From Chryseobacterium sp. OV279 (GTDB taxonomy: Bacteria; Bacteroidota; Bacteroidia; Flavobacteriales; Weeksellaceae): a stretch of DNA of 64,000 nucleotides. The notes below the pieces were generated by a model. It did not search any database. It saw only the letters and a program-made list of their open reading frames with translations, and had not been told where the DNA came from. Shown one piece after another: positions 17,845 to 26,632 of this stretch. Numbering within the stretch: the stretch's first letter is position 1; every line of letters starts with the position of its first letter. Where the stretch lies: the NCBI RefSeq assembly GCF_900128945.1, contig NZ_FQUD01000004.1:372001-436000 (forward strand). Direction: 5' to 3'. Made by a program: the position numbers and the translations under genes.

Positions 17845-19065
17845 ATGTTTGACATTCAAGAAATAAGAAGTCAGTTTACGATATTAAACCGCGAAGTGAA
17901 TGGTAAGCCTTTGGTTTACTTAGATAATGCAGCAACATCTCAGAAACCTGATTCTGTTTTGAAGATATGGAATGAGTATTATACGCAGCTTAATGCCAAT
18001 GTTCACAGAGGAATCCATACATTAAGTCAGCTGGCTACTGAAGAAATGGAGCTTTCCAGAAGAAAGATTCAGAAGTTCATCAATGCCAAGCATGATTTTG
18101 AAGTTATTTTTACAAAAGGAACGACAGAAGGTCTGAACCTCATCGCTTATATTTTAACACAGAAGCTTAAAAAAGACGACGAGATCATTATTTCCTATCT
18201 GGAGCACCACTCCAACATCGTTCCATGGCAGTTGCTTTGTGAAAGAACCGGAGCGAAACTGAGAGTGATCCCGATTGACGAGAATGGTATCCTTCAGCTG
18301 AACTATCTGGATGAGTTTTTAAGCGAAAAAACCAAAGTGGTGGCTGTAAACCAAGTTTCCAATGCTTTGGGAATTGTAAATCCTATTGAAGAAATCATCG
18401 CGAAAACAAGAAAAAATTCAGATGCTTATATTGTGATCGACGGGGCTCAGTCTGCTCCTCACTTCGAGATCGATGTACAGAAGATGGATTGTGATTTCTT
18501 TGTGTTTTCAGGTCATAAAATGTATGCACCAATGGGAACCGGTATCCTTTACGGAAAACAGGAGCTCCTGGAAGAACTTCCGCCTTTCCATGGAGGAGGA
18601 GAGATGATCGCAACCTGCTCATTCGATGGAACTACTTACGCAGGACTTCCATTTAAATACGAAGCCGGAACTCCGAATGTAGGAGGAAATATTGCACTGG
18701 GTGCTGCTGTAGATTTTATTGAAAAAATCGGAAGACAGAATATTCAGAACCATGAAAATGCTTTGCTTGAATATGCTCAGAGACAGCTTTTAGAGCTGGA
18801 GAATATAAAGATCTACGGAGAGAAAGCCAAAAGAGTGGGGGTGGTTTCCTTTAACTTAGAAGGAACGGGAATTTCTTCCGATGTAGGAATGATCCTTGAT
18901 AAAATGGGCATTGCTGTAAGAACCGGACATCACTGTACACAGCCGATCATGGACTTCTTCAATATAGCCGGAACCGTAAGAGCAAGTTTTGCTGTTTACA
19001 ATACGTTTGATGAAATTGACAAGCTTGTAGAAGGTGTCAAAAAAGCTCAGAAAATGCTGGGATAA
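17845..19065 (+). CDS. sufS: SufS-type cysteine desulfurase
   Basis: A 406-residue PLP enzyme that strips sulfur from cysteine, giving alanine and a persulfide for iron-sulfur cluster assembly. The PLP lysine is K225 in FSGHKMYAPMGTG, the PLP-contacting Asp lies in VIDGAQSAPH, and the catalytic Cys is C364 in RTGHHCTQPIMDFF, in the short-loop (group II, SufS) arrangement. Length and motif positions match SufS closely. No sufB, C, D or E gene is adjacent: rplY precedes it and a T9SS substrate follows. It is flanked by terminators, so it appears to be a stand-alone unit here. Confidence 0.94.
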   Translation: MFDIQEIRSQFTILNREVNGKPLVYLDNAATSQKPDSVLKIWNEYYTQLNANVHRGIHTLSQLATEEMELSRRKIQKFINAKHDFEVIFTKGTTEGLNLIAYILTQKLKKDDEIIISYLEHHSNIVPWQLLCERTGAKLRVIPIDENGILQLNYLDEFLSEKTKVVAVNQVSNALGIVNPIEEIIAKTRKNSDAYIVIDGAQSAPHFEIDVQKMDCDFFVFSGHKMYAPMGTGILYGKQELLEELPPFHGGGEMIATCSFDGTTYAGLPFKYEAGTPNVGGNIALGAAVDFIEKIGRQNIQNHENALLEYAQRQLLELENIKIYGEKAKRVGVVSFNLEGTGISSDVGMILDKMGIAVRTGHHCTQPIMDFFNIAGTVRASFAVYNTFDEIDKLVEGVKKAQKMLG

Positions 19066-19073
19066 AAAACATA

Positions 19074-19099
19074 AAAAGCAGTTAATCAACTGCTTTTTT
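19074..19099 (+). terminator. Terminator after sufS
   Basis: AAAAAGCAGTT pairs with AACTGCTTTTT around a 4-base loop, ending in T's. Confidence 0.88.
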
Positions 19100-19197
19100 T
19101 AATTTAATATGACGTTTGACGGTAAATATTATGTTAAATGTTTATTTTGTGATGACTATTAATTAGTAATTTTACCGAAACTAATAATTGTTATATC

Positions 19198-20016
19198 ATG
19201 AAAAAACAAATACTCTTTTTTCTGATGGCCTGTGGATTTTATCATGCACAGGTATTTTCTGAGAACTTTAACGGAGCTGGATTGCCTCCGGGATGGACCA
19301 CAAATAACCCGAATACGACATACAATTGGAGCGTAGGGACAACGAGTGGCTTTGCTTCATTTCCCAACGGGGCCGCTTTTTTTGATGATGATGATGCGGG
19401 GCCTAGTGGGGTCAACAGCAATGCGAGATTAGTATCTCCCGTTATCAATCTTACCGGCGTTTCGAATCCCAGACTTTCATTTAAATATGCCAATAAGATT
19501 TATACCCTTAATACGACGTTAAAGGTTGAAGTTTTTAATGGTACTTCATGGATACAGGTATTTACAGCTTCGGGAGAATCTGGAACCTGGACGATTGACT
19601 TAAATACCCTGACTTACATTGTTACAGGGTATAGTGTAGCAACCAGTATCAATCTGGCTCCGTATGCCAATGCTAACTTTCAGATGAGATTTGTATATGA
19701 TGATATAGGAGATTACTCGTTTGGAGCGGTAGTGGATGACGTTGTCATTACAGCAGGAGTATTGGGAACTTCCGAAGTTTCTCTTGCAGATGCAGTGCAG
19801 GTCTATCCAAATCCGGTAAAAGATGATTTGTATATCCAATCGGATCTAATGAAATCTGATGCTGAAGTCACCGTACTTGATATGTCCGGCAGAAAAGTCA
19901 AAAGCTTCACGGGACAGTATGAAAAATACAATCTCTCTGATCTGCCGAAAGGAAACTATCTCATTCAGATCAATAATAAAAAGGAAATCATAAATAAAAA
20001 GTTCAGAAAAGAATAA
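19198..20016 (+). CDS. T9SS-exported protein with choice-of-anchor J-like domain
   Basis: A 272-residue secreted protein. A signal peptide (residues 1-17, ending YHAQ) precedes VFSENFNGAGLPPGWTTNN, the start of a MAM-like jelly roll. The domain carries an Asp run (FFDDDDAGPSG) likely to bind calcium, and ends in the conserved VVDDVVITAG. The type A T9SS sorting domain runs from VQVYPNPVKDDLYIQSD to NKKFRKE. It has the same overall design as the protein at 4380, but the sorting domain is clearly different, so it is not a recent copy. No enzymatic motif is visible. Confidence 0.87.
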   Translation: MKKQILFFLMACGFYHAQVFSENFNGAGLPPGWTTNNPNTTYNWSVGTTSGFASFPNGAAFFDDDDAGPSGVNSNARLVSPVINLTGVSNPRLSFKYANKIYTLNTTLKVEVFNGTSWIQVFTASGESGTWTIDLNTLTYIVTGYSVATSINLAPYANANFQMRFVYDDIGDYSFGAVVDDVVITAGVLGTSEVSLADAVQVYPNPVKDDLYIQSDLMKSDAEVTVLDMSGRKVKSFTGQYEKYNLSDLPKGNYLIQINNKKEIINKKFRKE

Positions 20017-20150
20017 ACCTTTCTGTAAATTTTAATTAACATTCACTAGTAACTTCCAGCTTCCCTCTCCGACCTTCCATTCTTAGTTCTATAGATTCTG
20101 CCAATAGCGCAAATAGCAATTTTTGTGTACCTGCGTCTTGCTTCTTGAAG

Positions 20151-20158
20151 TAATTTTG
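20151..20158 (+). promoter_or_regulatory. -7 box for the nitroreductase gene
   Basis: TAATTTTG matches TAnnTTTG, 20 bases before the ATG at 20179. Confidence 0.45.
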
Positions 20159-20178
20159 TATGGTCTAAATTTAACGTA

Positions 20179-20811
20179 ATGGAATTAATAGAAAAATTGA
20201 ACTGGAGATTTGCGACCAAAGCAATGAACGGTCAGAAAGTACCACAGGAAAAAGTGGATAAAATATTAGAAGCCGCAAGACTGGCACCTACATCCAGCGG
20301 ACTTCAGCCTTTTGAGATCATTGTGATCACAAATCAGGAGGTGAAGGAGCAGATCAAGCCTCATGCATGGAATCAGCCACAGGTCACAGACTGTTCGCAT
20401 CTTTTGGTGTTTGCAGCATGGGATAATTACACGGAAGAAAGAATCAATGGTATGTTTGATCTGACCAATAAAATCAGAGGTTTTGAAAACGAAGGCTGGG
20501 AAAACTATAGACAGATGCTGTTGGGAACTTACCCTCAGAGATCTGCTGAGGAAAACTTTACGCATGCCGCAAAACAGGCTTATATTTCATTCGGTGCAGC
20601 CATCATCGCAGCAGCGTTTGAAGAAGTAGATTCTACACCAATGGAAGGTTTTTCTCCTGACGCGGTAGATGAAATTTTAAACTTAAAAGAAAAAGGCTTA
20701 AAGAGCGTCCTGCTTCTTCCTATCGGTTACAGAAACTCTGAATCAGACTGGTTGGTGAATCTTACGAAGGTGAGAAAACCTAAAGAAGATTTTATTACCG
20801 AAGTGAATTAA
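20179..20811 (+). CDS. NAD(P)H-dependent nitroreductase-family oxidoreductase
   Basis: A 210-residue flavoenzyme of the nitroreductase (NfsB-like) family, expected to bind FMN as a homodimer and reduce nitro compounds, quinones or similar acceptors. Visible family features are the FMN-contacting N-terminus WRFATKAMNGQKVPQEKVDK, ARLAPTSSGLQPFEIIVIT and the C-terminal GLKSVLLLPIGYRNSESDWL. Length is typical (200-220). It has its own promoter box and a strong terminator. The physiological substrate cannot be deduced. Confidence 0.9.
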   Translation: MELIEKLNWRFATKAMNGQKVPQEKVDKILEAARLAPTSSGLQPFEIIVITNQEVKEQIKPHAWNQPQVTDCSHLLVFAAWDNYTEERINGMFDLTNKIRGFENEGWENYRQMLLGTYPQRSAEENFTHAAKQAYISFGAAIIAAAFEEVDSTPMEGFSPDAVDEILNLKEKGLKSVLLLPIGYRNSESDWLVNLTKVRKPKEDFITEVN

Positions 20812-20832
20812 TGACTCAATTTTTTCTCATAA

Positions 20833-20865
20833 AAAATCCCTTTCAATTGTTTTGAAAGGGATTTT
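20833..20865 (+). terminator. Terminator after the nitroreductase gene
   Basis: Stem AAATCCCTTTCAA pairs with TTGAAAGGGATTT around a short loop, with a T-rich tail. Confidence 0.85.
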
Positions 20866-20900
20866 GTTTTTTGACTAATTACTTAATCATATTTCTGTCT

Positions 20901-20933
20901 AAACCTCATAGGTTTCAAAAACCTATGAGGTTT
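20901..20933 (-). repeat. Perfect inverted repeat between convergent genes
   Basis: AAACCTCATAGGTTT and its partner AAACCTATGAGGTTT form a near-continuous hairpin around CA, with each arm itself partly palindromic. It lies 64 bases beyond the hemE stop. No T run follows on either strand, so it may be a dispersed repeat rather than a standard terminator. Confidence 0.65.
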
Positions 20934-20996
20934 GAAGTTCTATTTGTCTGTTGTAATGAAGCAATAAAAACTTTTGCTCCTTTTATGGTTAGAAAA

Positions 20997-22028
20997 CTAG
21001 TTATTCGGTTTCCAGTCCACAACCGCTCTGATGAACGCCTCTGCATTTTCCACAGGAATATTAGGTAAGATTCCATGGCCAAGATTCGCGATATATCTGT
21101 CTTTTCCGAAACGGTTGATCATTTCAGTCACCATCTTCTTGATGGTTTCCGGTGTAGAATGTAATCTTGCAGGGTCAAAATTCCCCTGAAGCGTCATCGT
21201 GTGATTCGTTAATGTTCTTGCGAATTCAGGAGTAATGGTCCAGTCCACACCCAAAGCAGATGCTTTAGACATCGTCATATCTTCCAGCGCAAACCAGCAT
21301 CCTTTCCCGAATACCACTACATGAGTAAGAGGGCTCAAAGCTTCAACGATCTGGTTGATATACTGCCATGAGAATTCCTGATAATCCGTAGGAGACAGCA
21401 TTCCGCCCCATGAATCAAAAACCTGAACCGCAGAAACTCCTTTTTCCACTTTTCTTTTCAAATAGGCAATCGTAGTATCTGTGATTTTCTGAAGCAGTAA
21501 ATGAGCCGCTTCAGGCTGCTGGAAACAGAATGATTTTGCGATATCAAAAGCCTTACTTCCTTTTCCTTCAATACAGTAACATAGGATCGTCCATGGAGAA
21601 CCCGCGAAACCGATCAATGGAATTTCGTTGTCTAATTTAATTAAGGTAAGTTCAATGGCATCAAAAACGTATCCTAAAGTATCATCCACATCAGGAACAA
21701 TCACATTCTGAACCTGTTCCATTGTTCTGATCGGATTGTCCAGCCACGGACCTACATTTTCTTTCATTTTAAAATCAATTCCCATGGCTTGAGGAACTAC
21801 TAAAATGTCAGAAAACAGGATGGCTGCATCCAAAGGAAACCTACGGATAGGCTGTACAGTAATCTCAGAAGCCAGCTCAGGCGTCTGACATCTTGTAAAG
21901 AAGTCATATTTATCCCTAAGAGCTATGAATTCAGGCAGATATCTTCCGGCCTGTCTCATCATCCATACCGGTGGTCTTTCTACCGTTTCTCCGCGGAGTG
22001 CTTTTAAATATAAGTCGTTTTTAATCAT
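20997..22028 (-). CDS. hemE: Uroporphyrinogen decarboxylase
   Basis: A 343-residue cytosolic enzyme that decarboxylates the four acetate chains of uroporphyrinogen III to give coproporphyrinogen III. Family signatures are [18 protein letters not shown] (Arg residues that bind the carboxylates), [17 protein letters not shown] (with the catalytic Asp) and [17 protein letters not shown]; the end [19 protein letters not shown] is also characteristic. Length matches the family (about 340-355). It lies 67 bases after hemD as the last gene of the hem group. Confidence 0.96.
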   Translation of the reverse strand: MIKNDLYLKALRGETVERPPVWMMRQAGRYLPEFIALRDKYDFFTRCQTPELASEITVQPIRRFPLDAAILFSDILVVPQAMGIDFKMKENVGPWLDNPIRTMEQVQNVIVPDVDDTLGYVFDAIELTLIKLDNEIPLIGFAGSPWTILCYCIEGKGSKAFDIAKSFCFQQPEAAHLLLQKITDTTIAYLKRKVEKGVSAVQVFDSWGGMLSPTDYQEFSWQYINQIVEALSPLTHVVVFGKGCWFALEDMTMSKASALGVDWTITPEFARTLTNHTMTLQGNFDPARLHSTPETIKKMVTEMINRFGKDRYIANLGHGILPNIPVENAEAFIRAVVDWKPNN

Positions 22029-22095
22029 AATTTATTTAAACTAATATGTCCGTTCCCGGCACTTATTATTTTTACCAGCCAAACTTGCGGCTGCT

Positions 22096-22767
22096 TCAAA
22101 GTTCTTTTTTTATCAGCTCAAAGATAGAAGCCAGATTATTTTCTTCTGAGGTGAAGATCTCCGTTGAGGTGTGCTTTCGCAGTTCATTGGACGTCGTTTC
22201 ACCAATTGAAAAAATCTTCATTCCTTCTAAAGAGTTGAGTTTTGCAAAACTACGAACTCCGCTTGGACTAAAAAAAACTGTAGCATGATATTTTTCAGGT
22301 ACCAGAGGATGGATTTCTTCAGTGTTGTAAACCGTGATCTTTTTGTAACGGATATTCTGCAGCGGAAGATCTTTATCCAGAACATCGATAGCCAGATTGC
22401 CACAGAAGTGAAGGAACTGTTCGTGCTGGCAGTTTCCGATGATAAATCTCGAAAGGGTTTCTGCATTTTTCAGAACCTTGAAGGTCCCGAAACCGTATTT
22501 TCTGAGTTCCCGTTTCGTTTTTTCACCGACACAATATATTTTGTTATAATTTTTTGCGGTAAAATCTTCGTTGGGTTTAAACTGATTGGTAAAGAAAGAC
22601 CTCACTCCATTTACACTGGTGAAGATCAGTGAGTGATTCTTTAAATCGAATGAAGCAATTCTTATAGGCTCTGTTCTGATCACCTCAATACATTCAGCCG
22701 AAATATCCGATCCTAATTCTTTGGACAGCAATGTGGCATCTATGGTTTTGGTGAATAGAATTTTCAT
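22096..22767 (-). CDS. hemD: Uroporphyrinogen-III synthase
   Basis: A 223-residue protein of the poorly conserved HemD family, which closes hydroxymethylbilane and inverts ring D. Support comes from the two-lobed pattern, with SLIFTSVNGVRSFFTNQF in lobe 1, IYCVGEKTKRELRKYGF at the hinge, and FFSPSGVRSFAKLN plus KIFSIGETTSNELRKH in lobe 2, and from its place beside hemE. Its start shares one base with the stop of the amidase gene upstream (TAATG), indicating tight translational coupling. Confidence 0.9.
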   Translation of the reverse strand: MKILFTKTIDATLLSKELGSDISAECIEVIRTEPIRIASFDLKNHSLIFTSVNGVRSFFTNQFKPNEDFTAKNYNKIYCVGEKTKRELRKYGFGTFKVLKNAETLSRFIIGNCQHEQFLHFCGNLAIDVLDKDLPLQNIRYKKITVYNTEEIHPLVPEKYHATVFFSPSGVRSFAKLNSLEGMKIFSIGETTSNELRKHTSTEIFTSEENNLASIFELIKKEL

Positions 22768-23423
22768 TAGGGTTTATCTTTTAAATGTAAATCATCAACA
22801 AGCAATCGTACTTTCTTCATAAAATCCTGACCCGGGTCTTCTTTTGCTGTGAAATAATTCGGGTCGGTTTCTTTCCAGAGTTTAGATCCTCTAAAGATAC
22901 CATATTCTGAATGACCTATCAGATATTCTATACTGTATTTTTTAGTTAAGTGCTTAATTAATTGTGCGTTCGCTAAAGCCTGCTTTTCTGTCAGCGGCTG
23001 TTTTTTGCTTCCTATGTTTTCAATACCGATGGCGCAGTAATTAAGTCCGATGGTATGTCTTGCAAACATATTGGGCTCCATAAGCTGATAAATAGTACCA
23101 TCTCTGTCTACAATAAACTGTGAGGAAACATTCAGTGTGCTTTGTTTCTTTAAAACATTTCGGGCAGATTCCAGATGGGTCCTGTTGAAATATTTGTAAT
23201 TCGTTTCTACAGTTCCGCCTGCAGTATAGTGAAGAACAATGATTTTGGGCGAAATAACGGGTGAATTCTGAGTGATATTATAATGACTTTTCAGATACTC
23301 AAGGCTCAGTTTTACTCTTTCAGGAGAATAATCAATAGGTTTATTGACGATTTTAAATTCACCGGTTTGCGCTTTCATATAGCACGCGATCAATACAAAG
23401 AAAGCATAAATAAGGTTTTTCAT
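22767..23423 (-). CDS. N-acetylmuramoyl-L-alanine amidase (Amidase_2)
   Basis: A 218-residue exported zinc amidase that cleaves the MurNAc-L-Ala bond of peptidoglycan or muropeptides. I chose the ATG at 23423, giving the signal peptide MKNLIYAFFVLIACYMKAQ; the longer reading to 23489 adds a hydrophilic leader overlapping the upstream gene. Zinc and catalytic elements are IIVLHYTAGG (His 65), FARHTIGLNYCAIGIENIG (His 123) and LIGHSEYGIFRGSKLWKETD (His 171), with the closing DPGQDF. It sits inside the hem group, 10 bases after the DUF1287 gene and overlapping hemD by one base, so it must be co-expressed with haem genes. Confidence 0.9.
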   Translation of the reverse strand: MKNLIYAFFVLIACYMKAQTGEFKIVNKPIDYSPERVKLSLEYLKSHYNITQNSPVISPKIIVLHYTAGGTVETNYKYFNRTHLESARNVLKKQSTLNVSSQFIVDRDGTIYQLMEPNMFARHTIGLNYCAIGIENIGSKKQPLTEKQALANAQLIKHLTKKYSIEYLIGHSEYGIFRGSKLWKETDPNYFTAKEDPGQDFMKKVRLLVDDLHLKDKP

Positions 23424-23433
23424 ACAATGGTAC

Positions 23434-24015
23434 TTATTTCTGGTATTGATAATGTCCTGTAATGGTATATTTAAAAAGGACATCTTCAACCACCTGTCCG
23501 CCTCCTATATTATGCACAATCAGAAACCTTTTTCCGTCGGCAGATTTTTTATTGACCACAATTCCGATATGCGTTAAATTTCCCGGTAGAAGCCATGTAA
23601 CAATATCTCCCGGAACATACAATGCAGGATTGGTCTCAATAGATTTTGCTGTCCCGAATTTAGAAAAGAACACAGCAAGGTTCGGAACCCTGCGGTGGTC
23701 AATATTCGTGTCAGGCTTTTTTAAGCCCCAGATTTTCGGATACTTTGAGAAATTCTTTGCCATATCCTCATGAACTTCCTTTTGGAGATCAATCCCTATT
23801 TTTCTGTAGGCTCTTATCACGACATCCGTGCAGACGCCTTTATCTGCCGGTACATCTCCATTGGGGTATTTAAGGACAAAGTAAGTGGGATCATAGGTAA
23901 CCGTTTTATCAACCAGTCCCAAAGCGGAATCGGATAGCTGAAGTGCAAATTTATTCTGTGCACTTGCCATACACATGCAACAGGTGAATGCCAATAAAAA
24001 CAGATACTTTTTCAT
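23434..24015 (-). CDS. DUF1287-family exported protein, likely papain/NlpC-fold
   Basis: A 193-residue protein with signal peptide MKKYLFLLAFTCCMCMASAQ. The body shows the DUF1287 pattern: DPTYFVLKYPNGDVPADKGV followed by CTDVVIRAYR (candidate catalytic Cys), then GDIVTWLLPGNLTHIGIVVN (candidate His) and LIVHNIGGGQVVEDVLF (second His). This Cys-His layout is that of cysteine peptidase-like folds such as NlpC/P60, suggesting action on peptidoglycan peptides. The reaction is inferred. It precedes the amidase by 10 bases; together they form a wall-enzyme pair inside the hem group. Confidence 0.85.
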   Translation of the reverse strand: MKKYLFLLAFTCCMCMASAQNKFALQLSDSALGLVDKTVTYDPTYFVLKYPNGDVPADKGVCTDVVIRAYRKIGIDLQKEVHEDMAKNFSKYPKIWGLKKPDTNIDHRRVPNLAVFFSKFGTAKSIETNPALYVPGDIVTWLLPGNLTHIGIVVNKKSADGKRFLIVHNIGGGQVVEDVLFKYTITGHYQYQK

Positions 24016-24063
24016 AGTTCCGCACTTAATAGAATGTAAAGATAAAAAGGCTTTTGAATACGT

Positions 24064-24972
24064 TTAGTAAGAATTCTTGATTTCAGCCATCAGCTCTTTT
24101 CCTCCGTTTTCAAGAACGATCTTCGCGAATTTTTCTCCAAAATTCTCCGTTTCGTTGTACTCGAAGTTTTCGTCGGTAGCGATGCAGTTTTTACCATCAA
24201 GAGAACATAAAGCCGCTTTGAAACGAACCTGATTTTCGATGATCTCTGCATAAGCACCAATTGGAGCGGTACATCCGCCTTCCAGTGTGCTCAGGAAGTT
24301 TCTTTCGATTTCTACACAGATCTGGGTCTTCTTATGATTGATCTGGCTCAGGATTTCGTTGATCTCCGGTTTGTCAGAATGTCCGGCCACGGCGATTACT
24401 CCCTGGGAAGCTGCCGGGATCATTAACGGAAGCATCTCATAATCGATGTCCATTTTCATTCTTTTAATTCCTGCCAGAGATAAAATCGTAGCATCAAAAT
24501 CTCCGTCCTCCAGTTTCTGAAGACGGGTCTGGATATTTCCACGGATGTCTGAAAATTCAGCATGAGGATAATTCTTCAGCCAGAATGCTCTTCTTCTCAA
24601 ACTGCTGGTCGCCAGTTTCAGTTCGTGGAATTCTTTATTTCTCGAAGATTCTTTTCTGATCAGTACGTCCTGCGGGAAATCTCTTTCCAGATAAGTAATG
24701 ATCTCAATGTTTTGAGGAAGCTGTGTAGGGACGTCTTTTAAAGAGTGTACAGCGATATCAATCTCGTCATTCAGTAAAGCCACATCAAGGTCTCTTGTGA
24801 AAACCCCGGTGATCCCTAAAGAATAAAGCGGTTGATTTAAGTTCTTATCACCCGAAGATACGATAGGAACGATTTCCGTTAGATAATTACGGTTTTGAAG
24901 GTGCCTCGCAACCTCTCTTGCCTGCCAAAGTGCAAGTGCGGAATTTCTTGTTCCGATTCTAATGCTTTTCAT
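24064..24972 (-). CDS. hemC: Hydroxymethylbilane synthase (porphobilinogen deaminase)
   Basis: A cytosolic enzyme that joins four porphobilinogens into hydroxymethylbilane. Family signatures are MKSIRIGTRNSALALWQARE, the active-site Asp in EIDIAVHSLKDVPTQLP, LATSSLRRRAFWLKNYP with the substrate-binding Arg run, and LEGGCTAPIGAYAE with the dipyrromethane cofactor Cys. I prefer the ATG at 24972, which begins directly with the conserved strand (302 residues); an in-frame upstream start at 24996 would add MNNQTTNS. The gene overlaps hemA by 14 bases. Confidence 0.95.
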   Translation of the reverse strand: MKSIRIGTRNSALALWQAREVARHLQNRNYLTEIVPIVSSGDKNLNQPLYSLGITGVFTRDLDVALLNDEIDIAVHSLKDVPTQLPQNIEIITYLERDFPQDVLIRKESSRNKEFHELKLATSSLRRRAFWLKNYPHAEFSDIRGNIQTRLQKLEDGDFDATILSLAGIKRMKMDIDYEMLPLMIPAASQGVIAVAGHSDKPEINEILSQINHKKTQICVEIERNFLSTLEGGCTAPIGAYAEIIENQVRFKAALCSLDGKNCIATDENFEYNETENFGEKFAKIVLENGGKELMAEIKNSY

Positions 24973-26233
24973 TGAATTCGTTGTTTGGTTGTTCAACTAA
25001 TATTTCGTGCATTAATTTACTAATTTCTTCGGCTTTTAAAGGATTGTCGATGATAAATTTTGCAAAACGGTTGGTGATTTTCTGGATCATTTTGTCAGAA
25101 AGCTCCATGTCCGTGATGTTTATGTATTTATTTTTTCTGTAAAAATTATGCATTTCATTGCGTTCCATATTCTTCAGAACTGCTTTGAAATGGTGAATAT
25201 TGGGTGCCAGCTTTCTCTTTTTTTCCCATTCCAGAAACTCTTTCATCAGTTCTTTGATGATTTTTTCAGCTTTTGGGATTTCTTTTTCCCGCTGCTGAAT
25301 CGTTTCCTGAATCTGTTTTGAAAGTTCATCCACGTCGATCAGCGTTACGTTTTCGTTCTCGGTAACATTCTTTTCAACGTTATGCGGAATGGAAAGGTCG
25401 ATCACGAGTGTTTCTTTTCCGTTCGGGAAATGAGACTTGTTGATGATGGGATGTTTTGCTCCGGTGGCAACAATCAGGATGTCTGTATTTTTTATTTCCT
25501 TGTCAAAATCAGAATAATCAACATGAGGAATATTATACTTCTCGGAAATTTTTTCAGCTTTCTCCTGAGTTCTGTTTGCGATTTTAATTTTAGGCTGGTA
25601 AACGTGCTTCACCAGATTTTCAACCGTATTCTGCCCGATTTCACCTACACCCAAAAGAAGAATGTTCTTCTCCGTTATTTTTTTCTGGCTGTTTAAGATG
25701 TAATGTACGGCAGCATAAGACACAGAAGCGGCCCCGTTTGAAATTCCGGTTTCGTTTTTAATTCTTTTCGAAATCTGGATTGCTGCGTTGATTGCTCTTT
25801 CCAGATAAGGATTTGAATTCTGTCTTTCTTTTTTGAAACGGCTGTATGCTTTTTTGATCTGTCCGATGATCTCGAAATCCCCGATAATCTGGCTTTCCAG
25901 TCCTGCAGCTACTCTAAACAGGTGGATCAGCGCTTCTTCTTTGGTCAGGATATTTGCAAACTGAAGGAAATCCGTAAGATGAACCCCGATGGTTTTGCAA
26001 TATTCCTCTGCAACCAGAAGATAATTGGGCGAAGTGGTATAGATCTCAGTTCTGTTACACGTGGAAACCACAAATGCATCCCCTAAATCCACGTTATGGA
26101 TCCGGGTGACAAAGTTCTTGATGTTGTCATCAAAGAATGCAAATTTCCCTCTCGTTTCTACATCAGCCTTCTCGTAGCTGATGGAAAGTACAGCAAAATT
26201 CGATGTTTGATGGATGTTGGAATACTGTAACAT
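24959..26233 (-). CDS. hemA: Glutamyl-tRNA reductase
   Basis: A 424-residue NADPH enzyme that turns glutamyl-tRNA into glutamate-1-semialdehyde, the committed step of C5 haem synthesis. The catalytic Cys is in VVSTCNRTEIY, the N-terminal SISYEKADVETRGKFAF fits the family, the Rossmann motif is LLLGVGEIGQNTVENL, and a dimerisation domain follows. I used the ATG at 26233; an in-frame GTG lies two codons upstream but falls into the promoter spacing. hemL and hemB are not in the window. It is the first gene of the hem group and carries a good promoter. Confidence 0.95.
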   Translation of the reverse strand: MLQYSNIHQTSNFAVLSISYEKADVETRGKFAFFDDNIKNFVTRIHNVDLGDAFVVSTCNRTEIYTTSPNYLLVAEEYCKTIGVHLTDFLQFANILTKEEALIHLFRVAAGLESQIIGDFEIIGQIKKAYSRFKKERQNSNPYLERAINAAIQISKRIKNETGISNGAASVSYAAVHYILNSQKKITEKNILLLGVGEIGQNTVENLVKHVYQPKIKIANRTQEKAEKISEKYNIPHVDYSDFDKEIKNTDILIVATGAKHPIINKSHFPNGKETLVIDLSIPHNVEKNVTENENVTLIDVDELSKQIQETIQQREKEIPKAEKIIKELMKEFLEWEKKRKLAPNIHHFKAVLKNMERNEMHNFYRKNKYINITDMELSDKMIQKITNRFAKFIIDNPLKAEEISKLMHEILVEQPNNEFNEKH

Positions 26234-26241
26234 AAGCACGG

Positions 26242-26269
26242 CAAATTTACGGTTTTTTTAATTAATCAA
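26242..26269 (-). promoter_or_regulatory. Bacteroidota-type promoter for the hem operon
   Basis: On the minus strand, TTG (26267-26269), a 17-base spacer, then TAAATTTG (26242-26249). The -7 box lies only 8 bases before the chosen hemA ATG, implying a very short leader. Confidence 0.5.
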
Positions 26270-26600
26270 CCTCTGATAATGTATATGATAATTATCGTGA
26301 AAAACTATGGTGGGGAAGGAGTGAAACAGACGCTGAAAGAAGGCAGGTTGAAGTTGGATGATGGCATGGTTGGTTGGAAAATAATTTATAATCAGCATTT
26401 TATCATTTTTTAAGAGAGAGATTTCTTTGTATTTGACTCAAAGATTCGTACCTTACGTGTTCAGGCCCCATTGCCATTAATTTTAGTTTAAATCAGACTC
26501 CGTAAATGATTAAAGCAAAAGTTAATATAAGATTATAAATTTTAATAAAATTTTAACCAAATTATATGCAGGTTAAATTTCTTTAGTAGTGTTAAATTTA

Positions 26601-26608
26601 TATCTTTG
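26601..26608 (+). promoter_or_regulatory. -7 box for the mre/mrd operon
   Basis: TATCTTTG matches TAnnTTTG, 24 bases before the mreB ATG. Confidence 0.5.
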
Positions 26609-26632
26609 TAAACTTAAAATCAGAAGAAAAAT

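Larger units (their letters stand above)
26240..26632. other. Intergenic region between divergent hemA and mreB
   Basis: About 390 bases with no credible coding frame on either strand. The left end holds the hemA promoter and the right end the mreB -7 box. The middle (26300-26500) shows no strong hairpin, RNA gene or repeat. Confidence 0.6.

Noticed and set aside
26300-26500. Possible small RNA or riboswitch upstream of mreB/hemA
   Set aside because: No strong hairpin or known riboswitch core could be found by eye.
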